A program made the position numbers and the translations under genes. Below are positions 54,143-62,318 of a DNA stretch of 64,000 nt, in pieces (position 1 is the stretch's first letter; each line of letters starts with the position of its first letter). The DNA is taken from NCBI GenBank assembly GCA_949292335.1, contig CASEYY010000041.1:40955-104954 (forward strand). Direction: 5' to 3'. The stretch comes from an uncultured Pseudomonadota bacterium (GTDB taxonomy: Bacteria; Pseudomonadota; Alphaproteobacteria; RF32; CAG-239). Below the pieces are notes generated by a model that saw nothing but the letters and a program-made list of their open reading frames with translations, was not told the origin of the DNA and made no database searches.

Positions 54143-55396
54143 TTAAGAATTCATATTAGCAAAGAAATCTTTGTTATCTTTGCTTACTCTTAATTTATCA
54201 AGCAAGAACTCCATGCCGTCGGTCATACCCATCTGCATTAATACTCGACGCAATACCCACATCTTGGTTAATGTATCTCTATCAACCAATAACTCTTCTT
54301 TACGAGTACCAGAACGAGTTATATCAATGGTTGGGAATAATCTCTTGTCGGTTAATTTCCTATCCAAAATTATTTCCGAATTTCCGGTTCCTTTAAATTC
54401 TTCGAAAATAACCTCATCCATTCTTGATCCGGTATCAATTAAAGCTGTGGCTATAATAGTTAAAGAACCACCTTCTTCTACATTTCTGGCCGCTCCTAAA
54501 AGCCTTTTCGGTCTTTGTAAAGCATTGGCATCAACACCACCAGTTAAAACCTTACCAGATGAAGGAATAACAGTATTATAAGCTCGACCTAAACGAGTGA
54601 TGGAATCCAGTAAAATAACGACATCTTTCTTGTTTTCAACCAACCTCTTGGCTTTTTCTATTACCATCTCGGCTACTTGTACATGCCTTGAAGCAGGCTC
54701 ATCAAAGGTTGATGATATAACTTCGCCTTTAACCGAACGTGTCATATCGGTAACTTCTTCCGGTCTTTCATCTATCAACAATACCATTAAATAGCATTCC
54801 GGATGATTGGTTGCTATGGCGTGTGCTATATTTTGCAACATTACCGTCTTACCTGTTCTAGGAGGGGCTACAATCAAACCTCTTTGACCTTTACCTTGCG
54901 GTGAAATTAAATCAATCACCCTGGTAGTGTAATCTTTGTCGCCGCATATAATGTCAAAATTTAATTTCTCAGTCGGATATAAAGGAGTTAAGTTATCAAA
55001 ATTAACTCTTAATTTTGATTTTTCTGGGTCGTCAAAATTTATTCTGTCTACTTTTACTAAAGCAAAGTATTTTTCATTTTCTTTCGGAGCCCTAATTTCT
55101 CCTTCTACAGTATCACCGGTCCTTAATCCGAATCTTTTTACTTGAGAAGGGGATACATATATATCGTCAGGTCCTGCCAAATAATTTGATTCCGATGATC
55201 TTAAAAATCCAAACCCGTCTGGCATTACTTCAATCGTACCCTCTCCGGTAATAGCTTCATCTTCACCAACTATTTTTTTTAATATACCAAACATTAAGTC
55301 TTGTTTACGCATTGAAGAAGCATCTTCAATACCTAATTCTTCGGCTTGAGCTAATAGCTCAGCGGGAGATTTCTGTTTTAAATCTTTTAAATTCAT
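54143..55396 (-). CDS. rho: Transcription termination factor Rho
   Basis: Rho is the hexameric RNA helicase that ends transcription. The 417-residue protein has an N-terminal Rho-N domain ([22 protein letters not shown]), the RNA-binding cold-shock-like domain with [16 protein letters not shown], Walker [11 protein letters not shown] and the [14 protein letters not shown] (R-loop) segment. rho beside mnmE and the origin is a conserved alphaproteobacterial position. The gene starts at the left edge of the putative oriC. Confidence 0.97.
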   Translation of the reverse strand: MNLKDLKQKSPAELLAQAEELGIEDASSMRKQDLMFGILKKIVGEDEAITGEGTIEVMPDGFGFLRSSESNYLAGPDDIYVSPSQVKRFGLRTGDTVEGEIRAPKENEKYFALVKVDRINFDDPEKSKLRVNFDNLTPLYPTEKLNFDIICGDKDYTTRVIDLISPQGKGQRGLIVAPPRTGKTVMLQNIAHAIATNHPECYLMVLLIDERPEEVTDMTRSVKGEVISSTFDEPASRHVQVAEMVIEKAKRLVENKKDVVILLDSITRLGRAYNTVIPSSGKVLTGGVDANALQRPKRLLGAARNVEEGGSLTIIATALIDTGSRMDEVIFEEFKGTGNSEIILDRKLTDKRLFPTIDITRSGTRKEELLVDRDTLTKMWVLRRVLMQMGMTDGMEFLLDKLRVSKDNKDFFANMNS

Positions 55397-55510
55397 GTGT
55401 ACCTTTTTTGGGAAATTTAGTAAGAAAAGTGAATATCAGATTACTCTGCTTTTATATATTGTTTTTTTGCTTGTTTGTCAATTTATTTTATCAACACTCT
55501 GCTTTCCCTA

Positions 55511-55534
55511 TCAATATATTTTAAAATATATTGA
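55511..55534. repeat. Perfect 24-bp palindrome in the origin region
   Basis: TCAATATATTTT followed directly by its reverse complement. It is pure AT except at the ends, so it may be part of the DNA-unwinding region or an operator for rho. Confidence 0.6.
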
Positions 55535-55633
55535 TGTTATTTGTATATTATTGTGAGTCTTGTGGATTAATTTTTTGTTTGCAGAAATATACACAGATTT
55601 TAGTGTTGTTTATAATTTGATAGAATCCGTATA

Positions 55634-55648
55634 TTAACCTTTTTTTAA
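55634..55648. promoter_or_regulatory. CtrA-type box 1 in oriC
   Basis: TTAA, seven bases (CCTTTTT), TTAA: exact match to the CtrA consensus TTAA-N7-TTAA. CtrA represses initiation at the Caulobacter origin by binding such sites. Confidence 0.6.
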
Positions 55649-55663
55649 TATTTTGAATCATCG

Positions 55664-55678
55664 TTAATATTTCGTTAA
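55664..55678. promoter_or_regulatory. CtrA-type box 2 in oriC
   Basis: TTAA, seven bases (TATTTCG), TTAA: a second exact TTAA-N7-TTAA, 15 bp beyond the first. A GANTC site (55655–55659) lies between them. Confidence 0.6.
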
Positions 55679-55877
55679 TAATTGTTTTTTTTCCTACTGT
55701 TGATAATTTAACATATCAACAACCTTGTGATAAAAAAATCTTCTGTTCATAAGTGGTAAAATTAAATTTTATATTGCGAGAATAAGTTAAACTGCATAAC
55801 GGGGTTTGCTTGATTTATACACAGGAAAACCGTTAATTGTGTAAAACTTATTTAACTTATTGATTGGTGGTAAAAAA

Positions 55878-56462
55878 ATGAAGCTTGTTGCTATTACCGG
55901 TTCAATAGGATGCGGAAAAACTACCTTGGCAAATATTGTAAGAGGTCTTGGTTATGCCGTGTATGATGTCGATGCCTGGGTTAGAAAAATATATAATAAT
56001 AAAAATTTTTTAATTAGGCTTAAATCATTGTTTCCCGAAAGTGTTAAAAACGGAATTGCCGATAAGAGATATTTAAGAAATATAGTATTTTCCGATAAAG
56101 AAAAATTAAAAAAATTGGAAGATATTATATATCCTATTCTTAATACCAAGATTAAAAAAATTATAAATAAAAAAGCTAAAGATAATTATATTGCTTTTTT
56201 AGATATAGCATTGCTTTTTGAAAAAAATTGGGATAAATACTGTGATGTCATAGTTTTAGCCGATGTTGATTATAATACACAAAAGCAACGCGTTATGAAA
56301 AGAGATAATATTTCGGCTGAAGATTTTGATAAGATAAATAATACTCAAATGAATAATAATCATAAAAAATATTTGTCTGATATTATAATTGATACTAATC
56401 GTCCGCTTAATATCCTTAAAACAGAATTAATTAACATTATAAGTGCTTTGGAAGAAAATTAA
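55878..56462 (+). CDS. coaE: Dephospho-CoA kinase
   Basis: CoaE performs the last step of coenzyme A synthesis. The 194-residue protein has Walker A GSIGCGKTT, DVDAWVRKIY and FLDIALLFEKNW. The start is ATG 55878 behind GGTGG; the upstream in-frame TTG is less likely. The gene is markedly AT-rich compared with genes on the left, as is common next to origins. It overlaps dnaQ by one base. Confidence 0.93.
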   Translation: MKLVAITGSIGCGKTTLANIVRGLGYAVYDVDAWVRKIYNNKNFLIRLKSLFPESVKNGIADKRYLRNIVFSDKEKLKKLEDIIYPILNTKIKKIINKKAKDNYIAFLDIALLFEKNWDKYCDVIVLADVDYNTQKQRVMKRDNISAEDFDKINNTQMNNNHKKYLSDIIIDTNRPLNILKTELINIISALEEN

Positions 56463-57148
56463 TGGTCAGAGAAATTGTTTTTGATACAGAAACTACAGGT
56501 TTTGAATATGCTAAAGGTCATAGATTGATTGAAATAGGGGCGGTGGAGTTGATTAATCATCTACCTACCGGTAAAACTTTTCATCAGTATATTAATCCGG
56601 AAAGAGAAGTTCCGGAAGATGCTGTTAAGGTACATGGTCTTACTTATGAAATTTTAAAAGATTATCCGACTTTTGATAAAATTGCCGATAAATGGTTGGA
56701 TTTTATAGGTGATGATAAATTAGTGGCTCATAATGCTTCTTTTGATATGAATTTTGTTAATTATGAGTTAAAGCAAATTAATAAAAAACAAATGTCTTGG
56801 GATAATTGTATTGATACTTTGGAAATTGCCAGAGCTATGTTTCCGGGGGCAAGGTGCAGCCTCGATGCATTATGTAAAAGATTTGAAATTGATAATAGTG
56901 CTCGTACTTTTCACGGGGCTTTGCTTGATGCTCAACTGTTATCTGAGGTTTATCTTGAATTGTTAGGCGGAAAAGAGCCAAGTTTGTTGTTGGATGCTAA
57001 AAAACAACAAAATAAAATAGAATTAGTAAACAAAAGTGATGGAAATAATTTTAGAAAACCCAGAGTTTTTAATATTGATGAAAATTTTGAGGAACAACAT
57101 CAACAGTTTTTGGAAAAAAATGTAAAAAATCCAATTTGGAATCTTTGA
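56462..57148 (+). CDS. dnaQ: DNA polymerase III epsilon subunit (proofreading exonuclease)
   Basis: This is the 3'-5' proofreading exonuclease. Motifs are ExoI EIVFDTETTGF, ExoII AHNASFDMNFV and ExoIIIe FHGALLDAQLLSEVY with its catalytic His and Asp. The 228 residues include a C-terminal tail for polymerase contact. coaE–dnaQ beside the origin is conserved in alphaproteobacteria. Confidence 0.95.
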   Translation: MVREIVFDTETTGFEYAKGHRLIEIGAVELINHLPTGKTFHQYINPEREVPEDAVKVHGLTYEILKDYPTFDKIADKWLDFIGDDKLVAHNASFDMNFVNYELKQINKKQMSWDNCIDTLEIARAMFPGARCSLDALCKRFEIDNSARTFHGALLDAQLLSEVYLELLGGKEPSLLLDAKKQQNKIELVNKSDGNNFRKPRVFNIDENFEEQHQQFLEKNVKNPIWNL

Positions 57149-57215
57149 TTTTTATTGATTTTTAAGTATTTTTTTATTACAATCCCGCTGTTTGTGCTAA
57201 CAAAAGGATAATAAT

Positions 57216-57887
57216 GTGGTTTTAGGTAAAAATATTGTTATTTATGATTTAGATGATACTTTGTATAATAAAACAGAGTATTTTGCCGATATTCTCGATA
57301 CCGTTATGGCTGAGGCTTTGGTCTATGATTTGGGCCTTGATATGGATGTAGAAAAAGCTAAAAAATTAGTTACCGAATCATATAAAATTTATCGTGACGG
57401 CGGTGAGATTTTTTATCAAAATTACAATATAAAACCAAAAGATTTGTTTATTGCTTACCATAAGAGAAAGCCGGTTGAAAAAATAGTTCCATACGATAAT
57501 CTATTGGAAAAAATCGAAAAGGTTCCGGCAGAACAATATGTGTTTACCGCCAGTGACCGTTATGCTTCGGAAAAAATTCTTAAACATCTGGGTTTGTATG
57601 AATTTTTTAAAGACAGATATTATTCGGTGGAAGATTTTGGTGTATATAAAAAAAATGAAAATTCAAAGGTTTATAAAGAATTTTGTAAAAAAATAAATGT
57701 GAAACCGGAAGATTGTGTATTTGTTGATGATAGCTATTCTAATCTTGAATTTGCCAAAGAGGCAGGAATGACCACAGTGAGAATTTATTATCACAATAAC
57801 TCAACAAAAGATAAAACTTTTATTGATTATGCCTATAAGGGGATAGAAAGCTTTTTGGAAGAGGTATTAAGCGGCAGAGCTTCTTAG
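57216..57887 (+). CDS. HAD-superfamily pyrimidine 5'-nucleotidase-like protein
   Basis: The 223-residue protein has HAD motif I YDLDDTLYNKTEYF, FTASDRYASEKILKHLGLYEFF, and VFVDDSYSNLEFAKEAGM, the pattern of SDT1/Pyr-5-nucleotidase proteins. The start is GTG 57216, with AAAGGA at good spacing; an overlapping ATG at 57214 is in another frame and closes after three codons. It converges on the next gene. Confidence 0.83.
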   Translation: MVLGKNIVIYDLDDTLYNKTEYFADILDTVMAEALVYDLGLDMDVEKAKKLVTESYKIYRDGGEIFYQNYNIKPKDLFIAYHKRKPVEKIVPYDNLLEKIEKVPAEQYVFTASDRYASEKILKHLGLYEFFKDRYYSVEDFGVYKKNENSKVYKEFCKKINVKPEDCVFVDDSYSNLEFAKEAGMTTVRIYYHNNSTKDKTFIDYAYKGIESFLEEVLSGRAS

Positions 57888-57889
57888 CT

Positions 57890-58549
57890 TTATTGACAAA
57901 GCTTACTTTCAAATTTGTAGTTTTGGGGTTTATCAAGTCTTTGTTGTTGATTGATAATCTCTTTTTTTATGTAGTTTACTAAAGGAAGCAGTTTTTGATT
58001 AAATTCTATAGTCATTTGTGAAATATTTTCTTGAGTATTATTTAAGTTATCGGTTTTTATCGGAGTTATTTTTTTCGATAATTTTTCGGCGGCATCCTTA
58101 AATAAAGGAAGATAGTATTCAAGGGTTGCAACATTTATTTGATGATGAACCTGTTCGTGGTATAATACAATATTGTACTCGCAGCTTTCTGCTTGCAGTT
58201 CTTTTGAAAGATAAATTGTTGGATTACTCAAACCTAAAAATAAATTTATTTTTGCCGGTATTATACAATATGTTTTTTCATCAATTTGAACACCTTCTGC
58301 TTCAAGAGATATGTCAAAATCAATATTTACCGTTGATAAACCAGAAGCAAAAAGTCCGTGTTCTATACTATTTAATTTTTCTGCCAAAGATGATATTTCT
58401 TCTTGGCTTTTATCATAAACACCGGTCAGTTTGCCAAAAGAAGAAGTTAGTTCTATTTCCGGGTTTATTGGTAAAGATGAGCAGTCGGCCGCTAAGGCAA
58501 AACGGCTTAAAAAAATTAAATTTGTTAATATAAAAAAAATCTTTTTCAT
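57890..58549 (-). CDS. Secreted protein with HExxH metallopeptidase-like motif
   Basis: The 219-residue precursor has a signal peptide ending near ALAA. It carries HEQVHH at residues 131–136, preceded by hydrophobic NIVLY; HExxH is the zinc-binding signature of zincin peptidases. A third ligand was not identified with certainty. Four Cys may form disulfides. I do not recognise a family. It begins a group of small envelope genes unique to this stretch. Confidence 0.68.
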   Translation of the reverse strand: MKKIFFILTNLIFLSRFALAADCSSLPINPEIELTSSFGKLTGVYDKSQEEISSLAEKLNSIEHGLFASGLSTVNIDFDISLEAEGVQIDEKTYCIIPAKINLFLGLSNPTIYLSKELQAESCEYNIVLYHEQVHHQINVATLEYYLPLFKDAAEKLSKKITPIKTDNLNNTQENISQMTIEFNQKLLPLVNYIKKEIINQQQRLDKPQNYKFESKLCQ

Positions 58550-58594
58550 GATAACATGATGCTATCGTTTAATTGTTAATTTATGGTTATAAAT

Positions 58595-58984
58595 ATGCGA
58601 AAAATTTTATTGTTTTTAATTTTAGTGATGGCTTGTCAATTTGCTGAAGCCAGATATGTACGACAGTTAAAAGAACCTGATTTTTTTATTCCGGAAACAG
58701 ATAAAATGCACAAAGTCGAAAAATTGCCGGACAGTAAAAAATTTATTGAATATGACAGAAAAATAAATATGCCGGATTATAAGAAAAAATATGATGTTTA
58801 TCTGTCAAATCTAAAAAAATTTGCTGACAGTGGTGAGTTGGTTTTAGATGACAATATAGCCGTTGATATTGCCAAAATGACAACCGGAGAAGTTTTTGTG
58901 ATTGAGGCAGAAACATTACCGCATATCAACACGCAAGAACAAAGAGAGTTCTATCTTTTGGTTGATAAATTGTCAGAAAATTAA
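58595..58984 (+). CDS. Small secreted hypothetical protein
   Basis: The product (129 residues from this ATG) has a signal peptide (MRKILLFLILVMACQFAEA) and a charged mature part without Cys. An in-frame ATG 12 bases upstream (58583) would add MVIN. No family was recognised. It is divergent from the HExxH gene and converges on the lipoprotein gene, where the two ends overlap by four bases. Confidence 0.6.
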   Translation: MRKILLFLILVMACQFAEARYVRQLKEPDFFIPETDKMHKVEKLPDSKKFIEYDRKINMPDYKKKYDVYLSNLKKFADSGELVLDDNIAVDIAKMTTGEVFVIEAETLPHINTQEQREFYLLVDKLSEN

Positions 58985-59448
58985 AATTCTACAGCATACA
59001 TATCTATTATATGCCATTTGGAATCGTAATTTTTCATGACATATATGATGTTTCCGTTGCACAGACCAAACCAACTACCATTGCATGAACTTTGGGTATA
59101 TACCTCAACGGCGCCGTCATCACGAGGTTTCATTTTGGTAATTTGGTATGATTGAAATGTTGGTCGTTGCAGAGTTTCATCCTGCATAAAGATAAAATCA
59201 GGTAAAATATTTTTGTTTTTTTCGCATTCGGCAAAATTAGGGTCAATTATACATTTAACTGCCAAACTTATGGTACATACAACTTCTGATGAGCTACTGC
59301 AACCTGCCGTTAAATTGTCGGAAGAAAAAGAAAAAACCGTTTCTTTATCCAGGGTTTGATCAGCTTGGGCTGCTTTTTCGGCGGTGGTGTCCTCTTTTGA
59401 GCAAGCAAAAAGCATAAGCAATAAAAAAGAGAGAAGAAATTTTTTCAT
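58981..59448 (-). CDS. Putative lipoprotein of unknown function
   Basis: The 155-residue precursor has a lipobox (LLMLFAC, Cys about residue 16), so it should be a lipoprotein. The mature part has several further Cys (AGCSS, VVCTI, VKCII, AECEK, SSCNG, GLCNG), pointing to a disulfide-rich periplasmic domain. No family was recognised. It lies 10 bp downstream of the OMP gene and probably shares its transcript. Confidence 0.65.
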   Translation of the reverse strand: MKKFLLSFLLLMLFACSKEDTTAEKAAQADQTLDKETVFSFSSDNLTAGCSSSSEVVCTISLAVKCIIDPNFAECEKNKNILPDFIFMQDETLQRPTFQSYQITKMKPRDDGAVEVYTQSSCNGSWFGLCNGNIIYVMKNYDSKWHIIDMYAVEF

Positions 59449-59458
59449 TTTTTATTCC

Positions 59459-59992
59459 TTAAAAAACATATTTTAAATTAAGTGAAAATTCGGATATATG
59501 ATCCATTCCGTCGAGCTTATCGGTTAAGATATAGCGGCCGAGTGCTCTGACAGCTATATTGTCGGTTATTTTATATTGTAGGCCTCCGCCCATACGGTAA
59601 CCAAGCCCCCAGTCTTTGTTGTCTTTACCGAATTCATATCCGGAGATACCAAGTGTGGCAAAGGGTGCTATTCTTTGTTCACAACCTAAAGGAAGATAGG
59701 TATAGGTATCAAGACCATAGGCGTAGAAATCACTGCTTATTTTGGTGCCATCAACAACCTTGTGCCAGGTCGTACTTTGTTGGTAAAACACCTCGGTACC
59801 AAAATATTTGTTGTATTCACTTCCGACAAAAGCAGTGTAAGAATTCATATTTATGTTGGTAGGTGTTGCTTTATAATTGATGTGGTCGGCACTGTAGCCA
59901 ACACCGACATAAGGTCTGTAATCAAGAGCCTCCGCTTCTTGTAACAAGGCTAATGTTGAAAAAAAGCTTAAAAATGTAAAAAATTTCTTCAT
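59459..59992 (-). CDS. Small outer-membrane beta-barrel protein
   Basis: The 177-residue precursor has a signal peptide (ending EAEA) and alternating beta-strands typical of an eight-stranded barrel (YRPYVGVGYSADHI, GLGYRMGGGLQYKITDNIAVRALGRYI), ending in LNLKYVF with the C-terminal Phe needed for BAM. The function is unknown. A short palindrome (ATTGCC-ATT-GGCAAT, about 60020–60034) lies in its promoter region. Confidence 0.8.
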   Translation of the reverse strand: MKKFFTFLSFFSTLALLQEAEALDYRPYVGVGYSADHINYKATPTNINMNSYTAFVGSEYNKYFGTEVFYQQSTTWHKVVDGTKISSDFYAYGLDTYTYLPLGCEQRIAPFATLGISGYEFGKDNKDWGLGYRMGGGLQYKITDNIAVRALGRYILTDKLDGMDHISEFSLNLKYVF

Positions 59993-60068
59993 TTTAATCT
60001 CCAGATGAAAAAGATATAATTGCCATTGGCAATATTATATATATAATATATCAATAAAAGTAAAACAA

Positions 60069-60090
60069 AAAACAACAAGATTGTTGTTTT
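60069..60090. promoter_or_regulatory. Inverted repeat between the OMP and pilin genes
   Basis: AAAACAACAA-GA-TTGTTGTTTT, two perfect 10-bp arms around two bases, placed 30 bp before the pilin gene and between divergent genes. It may be an operator. Confidence 0.4.
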
Positions 60091-60119
60091 AATAAAAAAA
60101 TTGAAGAAGAGGGGTTAAA

Positions 60120-60719
60120 ATGTCCGGCATAAATAAAATAAATCAGTCCGGTGCAACCATGCTTGAAGCTATTGGTGTTTTAACGATTATAATAATGCTC
60201 GGAGTTTCAATCATTAAGCTTATAAACAGTATTTATGCCATATTTACACAAAATATGGTCTCGGGTGAAGTCAGAGATTTGCAAAAAGCAATTTCCGATA
60301 TTTACAGATTTGAGGGAAATTATAATGTGCTGTTTGACAACGGTGACACTTCAAAGTATTTGTGCGATAATAAAATTGCCCCTTTTCAGATGTGTGTTAA
60401 CAATAAATTGCGAAGTCGCAGCGGCGGAGAAGTGAGAATTGATAAGGATCCTAATGCGGAAAATAACGATAGGTATGCAATTATTTTTGAAGATTTATCG
60501 CAAAAAATTTGTGTAAATGCAGCTCAAATAAATTGGAGTAAAGACCAAAGGTCAAGTATATATAGTTTGACCATAAATAATAAGACTGTTGATTTACCAA
60601 AAAACGCTCCAAGCGGCTGTGATAACAACGGTAACTACTGTTTTCCGATATCGGCAAGTGTTGCAATGAAGTTGTGCAATAAAGAAAAAGATAATGATAT
60701 GGTATTTGTTTTCTACTAG
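60120..60719 (+). CDS. Type IV prepilin-like protein
   Basis: The 199-residue protein has a short basic leader and a prepilin cleavage site: QSG then ATMLEAIGVLTIIIML, with Glu at +5 and a 20-residue hydrophobic helix, as in type IVb or PilS-like pilins. A C-terminal region with Cys (SGCDNNGNYC) fits a pilin disulfide loop. Ribosome site GAGGGG is strong. No assembly ATPase, platform protein, secretin or prepilin peptidase gene is in this window, so it is an orphan here. Confidence 0.75.
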   Translation: MSGINKINQSGATMLEAIGVLTIIIMLGVSIIKLINSIYAIFTQNMVSGEVRDLQKAISDIYRFEGNYNVLFDNGDTSKYLCDNKIAPFQMCVNNKLRSRSGGEVRIDKDPNAENNDRYAIIFEDLSQKICVNAAQINWSKDQRSSIYSLTINNKTVDLPKNAPSGCDNNGNYCFPISASVAMKLCNKEKDNDMVFVFY

Positions 60720-60730
60720 GAGTAAATTTT

Positions 60731-61153
60731 TTGATTAAGATAGATGATTTGGGAAAAACCGGTGAATTATCAAAGAGCAAGGGAATAAAAAAATCTTACT
60801 CCGGTGAAAGTTTTGCAACTTACCTTAAAACGGGCAGTACTTCTCAGACCGAAAATTTACAACATACGGCGGCAATGACCTCGGCTGATGCCATTTTTGC
60901 GGCACAGATGGTTAACGATGAGGAAGAAAGACAAAAAAGAAATAAGATGGTGAAAAAAGGAAATGATTTGCTGGATGGTCTGGAAGATATAAGGCAGTCA
61001 TTGTTGGCCGGTGAAATTGATAAAGATAAATTGATTAACATTTCGCGGCTTGTTAAGCAAAAAGATACCGAAACCAGCGACCCCAAGTTGCAGGAAATAA
61101 TACAAGAAATCGAACTGCGGGTTGAGGTCGAATTGGCAAAACTTACAAGGTAG
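60731..61153 (+). CDS. fliX: Flagellar assembly regulator FliX
   Basis: FliX links flagellar basal-body assembly to late flagellar gene transcription in alphaproteobacteria. The 140-residue protein has the conserved central ADAIFAAQ and LLDGLEDIRQSLLAGE, and the C-terminal SDPKLQEIIQEIE…VELAKL, a close match to Caulobacter FliX. The start is TTG 60731, with AGGAG at good spacing. It precedes dksA, a typical arrangement. No other flagellar gene is in the window. Confidence 0.85.
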   Translation: MIKIDDLGKTGELSKSKGIKKSYSGESFATYLKTGSTSQTENLQHTAAMTSADAIFAAQMVNDEEERQKRNKMVKKGNDLLDGLEDIRQSLLAGEIDKDKLINISRLVKQKDTETSDPKLQEIIQEIELRVEVELAKLTR

Positions 61154-61252
61154 AATTAGCAAAGGAAAAAGCAATAATTTTACTTGAATTTTTATTTGTT
61201 TATTATATCTTGAGTTAAAATTTTTATAATTGCTTTTTAAGGAGTTGGAATA

Positions 61253-61678
61253 ATGGACAGTGCCATTTCTTTGCCGCCTGATTATAGGCCTTCGGAAGAT
61301 GAAGAATATATGAATGAAATGCAACTGGAGTATTTCAGACAGAAGTTATTGGAGTGGAAGAAATCTTTAATCGGTCAATCAAAAGATACTTTGGATGATT
61401 TGAAACAAGGCGGTCTTAACCAGCCCGATCAGATTGACAGAGCTTCTTTGGAATCCGATAAGGCTTTGGAATTGAGAACTCGTGACAGAGCAAGGAAGCT
61501 GATTGTAAAGATCGATGAAGCTTTGAAAAGAATTGAAGATAAGACTTACGGTTATTGCGAGGAAACCGGTGATCCGATTGGGCTTGAAAGACTTGAGGTC
61601 AGACCGGTTGCAACTTTGTCTATCGAAGCTCAGGAACGTCACGAAAGAATGGAAAAAACTTACGACGACGAAGTGTAG
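61253..61678 (+). CDS. dksA: RNA polymerase-binding transcription factor DksA
   Basis: DksA enters the RNA polymerase secondary channel and acts with ppGpp. The 141-residue protein has the coiled-coil with DRASLESDKALELRTRDRA and the C-terminal zinc-finger region GYCEETGDPIGLERLEVRP, in which most of the four Cys are missing, as is normal for alphaproteobacterial DksA. GGAG precedes the ATG. Confidence 0.93.
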   Translation: MDSAISLPPDYRPSEDEEYMNEMQLEYFRQKLLEWKKSLIGQSKDTLDDLKQGGLNQPDQIDRASLESDKALELRTRDRARKLIVKIDEALKRIEDKTYGYCEETGDPIGLERLEVRPVATLSIEAQERHERMEKTYDDEV

Positions 61679-61689
61679 TTTTTATTAAG

Positions 61690-61724
61690 GTTGAGGGTTT
61701 TTAGTTTTTGCTAAAAACCCTTTT
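61690..61724 (+). terminator. Terminator of dksA
   Basis: AGGGTTTTTAG / CTAAAAACCCT stem followed by TTTTTG, 12 bp after the dksA stop. Confidence 0.8.
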
Positions 61725-61751
61725 TGTTTTTAAATAAATAGGATTTAATCT

Positions 61752-62318
61752 ATGAAAGATTTTATTTTGGCATCACAATCGCCACAAAGAATAGCTTTGC
61801 TTAAACAAATAGGTTTCGAACCCAAAAAAATTGAGCCCGCAGATATTGACGAAACACCAAAAAAAGGTGAAAAGGCAAGCCAATATGTTAAAAGAATGGC
61901 TAAAGAAAAAGCTTGGGCGGTGGCTCAAAAAAATGGTGGTGAAGTTGTTTTGGCTTCGGATACGGTGGTGGTGTGCAATAATAAAATAATTCAAAAATCC
62001 AAAAATGACGATGAGCAGGTTGCCGTTATGCGGTTGCTTTCCGGTAAAAGCCACAGAGTTTTAACTGCGGTGTGTGTGGTTGATAAAAATAAAAATATAG
62101 CTATCAGATTAAATACTACCAAAATAAAAATGAAACATATGTCGGAAAAGGAGATTGAGGAGTATGTTGCTTCAAAAGAGTGGGTCGGTTGTGCCGGATA
62201 CAAAATAGAGGGCTGTTTGGCCGCTTTGGTTTTGAATATGAACGGATCTTACAGCGGAGTGGTAGGGTTGCCGCTATATGAAGCTAAATCTTTGCTAAAC
62301 GGAGCCGGAGTAAATTGA
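61752..62318 (+). CDS. maf: Maf family nucleoside triphosphate pyrophosphatase
   Basis: Maf proteins hydrolyse non-canonical or modified nucleotides. The 188-residue protein has FILASQSPQRIALLKQIGF, the catalytic ASDTVV and KSHRVLTAV, and YKIEGC. Its stop overlaps the start of rng. maf–rng–yacG is a standard alphaproteobacterial operon. Confidence 0.93.
   Translation: MKDFILASQSPQRIALLKQIGFEPKKIEPADIDETPKKGEKASQYVKRMAKEKAWAVAQKNGGEVVLASDTVVVCNNKIIQKSKNDDEQVAVMRLLSGKSHRVLTAVCVVDKNKNIAIRLNTTKIKMKHMSEKEIEEYVASKEWVGCAGYKIEGCLAALVLNMNGSYSGVVGLPLYEAKSLLNGAGVN

Larger units (their letters stand above)
55397..55877. other. oriC: Putative chromosomal replication origin (oriC)
   Basis: This 481-bp gene-free, very AT-rich stretch lies between divergent rho and coaE, the location near which several alphaproteobacterial origins map. 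It contains DnaA-box-like sites: TTATACACA (55815–55823, exact to TTATNCACA), TTTTACACA on the minus strand (55838–55846), and two with one mismatch (55561–55569 minus, 55587–55595 plus). Two exact TTAA-N7-TTAA boxes and three GANTC sites (55555, 55623, 55655) are also present. The gene strands diverge from here for several kb. A GC-skew plot would test this. Confidence 0.7.

Noticed and set aside
57214-57225. ATG at 57214 as start of the HAD gene
   Set aside because: It is out of frame and stops after three codons; GTG 57216 is in frame with good ribosome-site spacing.
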